A stretch of DNA of 64,000 bases from Hippopus hippopus (lineage: Eukaryota > Mollusca > Bivalvia > Cardiida > Cardiidae): the NCBI GenBank assembly GCA_946811185.2, contig OX328102.1, positions 51,871,619 through 51,935,618 on the forward strand, read 5' to 3'. Below are positions 58,678 through 64,000 of this stretch, piece by piece. Every line of letters starts with the position of its first letter. The stretch's first letter is position 1. The position numbers were made by a program, and so were the translations under genes. Under the pieces are notes generated by a model. The model saw nothing but the letters and a program-made list of their open reading frames with translations. It had not been told where the DNA came from and ran no database searches.

Positions 58678-61196
58678 AAAGTAGCCATTTGAAGTTGAAA
58701 ATTTCCATTTCTTGTTTACGCAATAAAGTCTGCATTTGTAGTCAGATTTTCATGAAACTTGAATAGTTGCTTTGTATCATCAACAGCTTGAACCCTATTG
58801 ATTTTGAAAATCTCCTACAAACAGTACGGGAAAAGTAACAATTTCAAATAGCAAATTTCCATTTATTGTTTAGACAATAAAGTCTGCATTTGTGGTCACA
58901 TTTTCATGAAACTTCCACAGTTCTTTTGTATGATCAACAGCTTGAACCTTATTGATTTTGAAAAAGAAATGAAAAACAGTATTGGAAAAGTGGCCATTTG
59001 AAAATGAAAATTTCCATTTCTTCTTAAGTCTCCTAAAGTCTGCATTAGTGGTCAGATTTTAAGGAAACTTGCACAGTTGCTTTGTATCATCAACAGCTTC
59101 TATCATCAACAGCTAGAGCCCTGTTGATGTTTAAAAACATCCAACAAACAGTACGGGAAAAGTAGCCATTTGAATTTGTAAATTTCCATTTCTTGTTTAT
59201 GCAATAAAGTCTGCATTTGTGGTCAGATTTTCATGAAACTTGTATAGTTGCTATGTATCATCAACAGCTTGTATCATGAACAGCTTGAACCCCATTGATT
59301 TTCAAAAACATCCAACGAATAGTACGGTGAAAAGGAGCCATTTGAAGTTGCAAATTTCCATTTCTTGTTTACGCAATAAAGTCTGCATTTGTAGTCGGAT
59401 TTTCATGAATCTTGCGCAATTGCTTTGTATCATCAACAGCTTGTGAATGCTATTAATTTTCAAATAAATCTAACAAACAATACTCGAAAAGTAGCCATTT
59501 CAATTTTCAAATTTCCATATCTTGTTTACGCAACAAAGTCTGCATTTGTAGTCATATTTTCATGAAACTTCTATAGTTGCTTTGTAATATCAACAGAATC
59601 CTATTGATTAAAACAAACCACAGACAAATAGTACGTGAAAAGTAGCCATTTGAAGTTCCATTTCTAGTTTACGCAATAAAATCTGGATTTGTAATCAGAT
59701 TTTCATCCGACCTACACAGTTGCTTTGTATCAGCAGCAGCTTAAACACTATTGATTTTGAAATAAATCTAACTTACAATATCGGAAAAGTAGCCATTTTA
59801 AGTTGCAAATTTCCATTTTTTGTTTACGCAATAAAGTCTGCATTTGTAGTCAGATTTTCATGAAACTTGCACAGTTGCTTTGTATCATCAACAGCTTGAA
59901 TGCTACTAATTTTCAACAAAATCCTCTGAAAACGGTAGGGGAGAAGTTACCATTTGAATTTGGAAATTTCCATTTTTTGTTTTCTACATTACCTCTCTGC
60001 ATTTGTATTCAGATTTTTATGAATTTTGTATAGTTGCTTTGTATCATCAACACCTTGAACGCTATTGATTGAGAAAAAAAAAATCAACAAACAATACAGG
60101 AAAAGTAGCCATTTGAAGTTCCAAATTTCCATTTCTTGTCTGCATTTGTATTAATATTAGCTTAATCCCTATTGATTTTGAAAAAAAGAAATCCAACAAA
60201 CAGTACGGTAAAAGTAGTCATTTGAAGTTGAAAATAGCCAATTCTTGTTTACGCAATAAAGTCTGCATTTATGGTCAGATTTTCATTGAACTTGCAAAGT
60301 TGCTTTGTATCATCAACAGATTGAACCCTATTGATTTAAAAAAAAAACACACACACACACAAACAAATACTACGGGAAAAGTGGCCATGTGAAATTTCAA
60401 ATTTACATTTCTTGTTTACGCAATAAAATCTGCATTTGTAGTCAGATTTTCATGAGTTTTATATAGTTGCTTTTTATCATCAACAGCATAATCCGTAATG
60501 ATTTTGAAAAAAATCCTACAAAGAGTACAGGAAAAGTAGCCATTTGAAGTTGCAAATTTCCATTTCTTACTATCACAATAAAGTCTGCATTTATGGTCAG
60601 ATTTTCGTGAAACTTCCACAGCTGCTTTGTATAATCAAGAGCTTCAACGCTATTGATTTTAAAGAAAAAAACGTCCAACAATCAGTATTCCAAAAGGAAC
60701 CATTTGAAGAATTACCATTTCTTGTTTACACAATAAAGTATGCATTTGTGGACAGATTTTCATGAAGCTTGCACAGTTGCTTTGTATGATCAACAGCTTA
60801 AACCTTATTGATTTTGAAAAAGAAATAAAAACAGTATTGGACAAAATAGCCGTTGGAAAGTGAAAAATTCCATTGCTTGTTTAGTCTGCATTTGTGGTCA
60901 GATTTTCAGGAAACTTACACAGTTGCTTTGTATTATCAACAGCTTGAACGCTATTGACTTTGAAAAACATCCAACGAACAGTACGGGAAAAGAAGCCATT
61001 TGATATTGCAAATGTCCATTTCTTGTTTATGCAATACAGTCTGCATTTGTAGTCAGATTTTTATGAAACTTGAACGGTTGCTTTGTATCATCAACAGCTT
61101 GAACCCTATTGCTTTTGAAAAACATCAAACGAATACTATTGGAATTTGAAAGTGAAAATTTCCATCTATTGTTTACGCAATTTAGTCTGCATTTCG
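58678..61196 (+). repeat. Satellite B block, unit 5
   Basis: Full-length, without the 26 bp deletion. Seven CA repeats at 60348-60361. Confidence 0.9.
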
Positions 61197-62438
61197 TGGG
61201 CCTGATGCAGAAAGTAGTCAAGTGACATTTTTGTAAAATTGAGTTAAATGCATTTTCTAACTTATTATAATGACTACTATATGCCTGCAAAAGAACAACT
61301 CCAAAGGAGGATAAATAACAAAATTATTGACCAACGTCTAAAGGATACAAGTGATTTTTATCCAAATATCACATGCAAAAAGGAGTCAAGTGCCTTACTA
61401 GTTATGCAGAAGGGGATCAAGTGACAGATGACTCCATTCTGCACAACCTTATACCTGTAGTCTGACCAATCTTTCATATTACATAAAGGGTCCAAGTGAA
61501 GCACTACAATACTAGATATATGAAATATGATCAGGAACATGAAGATAATTCCTACTTGGTATTTATTTTATCATTACTTAGACTTTGTTTACACCACCAC
61601 TTCCAAATTATTTCACTTTCTCTCTGATAAGGATCTCATTTTGATCTCATTTTAGGGAAGACTGTATTCCTATTAATTTTTCTTCCTAGCCTCTAGAGCA
61701 AGGGCTATTAATTACAGATTGAGATGTTTCTGGAAACAGTGTAGATCAAAATCAGACTACAAGTACCTCTTTGTGATCTTGGATCTATAGTGTCTGCTTT
61801 TCAATGAGCTATACACATGCATGTATGAAATTACGGTAAACGCTTTTTCTGTCCCTAATAAATAATCTTGATTTATTTACTATTTTAGGGTGACGGTACA
61901 CTTACAACTAAGCCGTAACACTTGGAACACTGAATGAGTATTGTGATAGATTATATCTTTTTTTGTTGACACCAAACCCTCTGCAGTATTTTTTTTAATG
62001 CTGAAAATCAAGGGGAAAAATGAGTACAGATAAGATCATTTCCTAATATTATTCAAATGGTAAAGTAAAGTATGTTCCTATAGGTTCAATCTGAATAATT
62101 AAGTACATATTATTCTTAATTTTAAAAAATAACTACGTGTTTAAAAAAAAAAAAAAAGAACTACATGCCAATAATGATGAGTGGTCTAATTATGGACCAT
62201 TTGCCGAGAAATATGCACAGTTCTTAATAATACATGCAACGTAGCTGCGTGCGGTGTTTATTGGTGCTTGTAAATTATTAAAAGCATAACAATTATAAAA
62301 CTTATAATAGCCTGGTTTTCCAACATTGCAGATTAAACGTAATTGGTATGCAAAGTGTCTTAAAGACGGACTTGACGAGTTATTGAGAAAAAAGCCTCTT
62401 GCAAAAGGATACGAGAAGGCAAAATGAATGAATTTATT

Positions 62439-63199
62439 AAAAGTCACATGTAGTAGGAACCAGTTTTTTTGCCAGTTTTGAATTATGCCATGATAATTAT
62501 TGTAAATGCAAAACACGAAGGCACATGATTTCTCGACAAATAGAAGCACCACCATGTCCTGTGTGCAGGATAATTCAAAAAAGGTATGATTCTTTAACAA
62601 ATGGATTCCTGACTATTTTATAGGATAATGGCGTACTATACCAATGAACTTGTACATTAAGTCTTTCTCACAAAACAGTGGCAGTCTCTTTGTTGCAAAG
62701 CGCAATACATGAGTGTGTGGGATGCAGACCAAAGCCTCATAGGAAAAAATCGCATAGGGTAATATATAACAGACAAAAGCTCTATGTACTTTAAAGAGAA
62801 ATACTGACAAAAACCCAATGATATAAATTTATGTGTATCTTTTTTATTTTTTGGCTTTTCACTGTATGTTTTTGAAAAAGAGAGTTTGCTGATTAAATAT
62901 CGAGGATTAAATTAGCAATCCTATCAAGGATCACAGAATAACACCGAAGATAAAATGGCAGTCTGATAACAATACTTGATTTGCATGTATTTTTTTTTTT
63001 TTTTTTACCTCTGATTAACCTATTGTATATTTGAAAGCATCATCATAAAATAGAAATGATCAATAGTAAAATCAAGTTCATCCTGTTATCAAACAATCCT
63101 GTCGAGAAATCATGTGCCTTCGTGTTTTGCATTTACAATAATTATCATGGCATAATTCAAAACTGGCAAAAAAACTGGTTCCTACTACATGTGACTTTT
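62439..63199. repeat. 100 bp inverted repeat pair, unit 5
   Basis: The arms are 62439-62538 and 63100-63199, perfect. Confidence 0.85.
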
Positions 63200-63474
63200 G
63201 AAAACATGAATTATCAAGAGTCACTGCTTATCCAATGTGCACATGTAATTTCCAATAATTATCATTCATATCTTGGGTTGTATAAATAAACAAGGAGAGT
63301 ACAAGAAACAATATATCAGCTCAAGCACCACAATGTTTCTCTGTGGAGCCCTAGAACATAGGAAATTGATCACTAAAACCAAAGATAGTTTGCAAATCTA
63401 AGGATATGAGGTAATTGCTCGTGATGTATTACTTTATTAGATAACATTGGACTTTTGTTTCATTGGGCAATCGT

Positions 63475-63525
63475 CCTTGGGGCTTTTATCCTATGGGGCT
63501 TTTGTGCTCTGGGGCTTTTGTCCTA
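63475..63525 (+). repeat. GGGGCTTTT minisatellite, unit 5
   Basis: Unchanged copy. The remaining 63526-64000 is the same featureless AT-rich DNA as at 10268-10740. Confidence 0.75.
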
Positions 63526-64000
63526 CACCCAAGTGTGTACATCTAATGTGATCTTGTGCTCATAAAGCTATGTTAGCAAGCAGAAATATCACTTACGTTA
63601 TTTCAGTGGCCTAGTTTGCCAGTCATGTTTTGAATTATTTTGAAATGTATAAAAAGAAAAAGGCAAGAGAAAAATCCTAAGACTCTCAATGCTTTATTAC
63701 ATTTGAACTGAAGGTTCACTCAAAAGTCCTATCAGACTGGAAAGAAAGAGAACTTTGCAATTATTTCTCACATTGATGATTTTTAAGTTTTGAAGCTATG
63801 CACTGGAAGTGCAACCAATGGAATCGAAATAAACTGGATACCTGTAAGGTGGATATAACAGAGAGTCTTAGTGTGCAAAATTCTCATTTGATCAAATTAC
63901 ATAATAATTCATTTTGCAAACTTCAAGAATCTTCATTTGTACAGCAGACCAGCAAAAACGAATAGTGAAATGTTTTTCTTCTTTATTCTGAATCTGAATG

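Larger units (their letters stand above)
56135..64000 (+). repeat. Composite tandem unit 5, cut by the window edge
   Basis: The first 7866 bp of a unit, so the array continues beyond the window. It shares states with unit 4 (ATTACCTCTCTGC), unit 2 (CCCTTCC in the MITE) and unit 1 (AAAGGAACCATTTG near 60694), so it is mosaic. Confidence 0.95.

Noticed and set aside
2876..64000. Array as a pure assembly artefact
   Set aside because: Units carry distinct substitutions, a shared deletion in two units and a private duplication in another, which a collapsed or looped assembly would not create. Raw reads would still be decisive.

Overview
The window is AT-rich eukaryotic repeat DNA and contains no gene that I recognise as belonging to the host. 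The likely source is a mollusc, most plausibly a bivalve. This rests on the type of repeats present: long arrays of about 160 bp satellite monomers, a Tc1-like transposon, a solo LTR, a LINE tail and a tRNA-like SINE end. It is an inference from repeat style, not from a diagnostic gene.

Layout. Positions 1-2875 are flank: satellite B, satellite A, a short GC-rich hinge, then satellite B again. From 2876 to the end of the window runs a head-to-tail array of one composite unit of about 13.3 kb. Unit 1 is 2876-16203, unit 2 is 16204-29500, unit 3 is 29501-42794, unit 4 is 42795-56134, and unit 5 starts at 56135 and is cut by the window edge. The units differ only by scattered substitutions, homopolymer changes and a few small indels.

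Order within a unit (unit 1 coordinates). A stub of satellite B is followed by satellite A in forward orientation (2946-3826). A 403 bp MITE with long terminal inverted repeats comes next (3829-4231), then satellite A in inverted orientation (4234-5163), so the MITE sits at the axis of an inverted satellite. One more forward A monomer and a GC-rich hinge with a strong hairpin (5331-5417) lead into about 2.5 kb of satellite B (5418-7937). The rest is low-complexity AT-rich DNA. It carries a perfect 100 bp inverted repeat (9181-9280 with 9842-9941), a LINE 3' coding remnant (11817-12785) split by a 418 bp solo LTR (12098-12515), and a foldback-type element (13474-15831) that contains a 1.54 kb Tc1-like transposon (14140-15680). 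The unit ends in a truncated tRNA-like SINE piece (16147-16203) joined directly to satellite B of the next unit.

The transposase (minus strand) has DD35E spacing by my count and a one-base frameshift in a G-run. All four complete copies carry that frameshift, so the element was already dead before the unit was amplified. The order of events appears to be: LINE, foldback element and satellites first; then LTR insertion and loss to a solo LTR, and Tc1 insertion and decay; then tandem amplification of the 13.3 kb unit, followed by exchange between units. Nothing works as an operon or pathway here. The interest lies in the architecture and history of the array.
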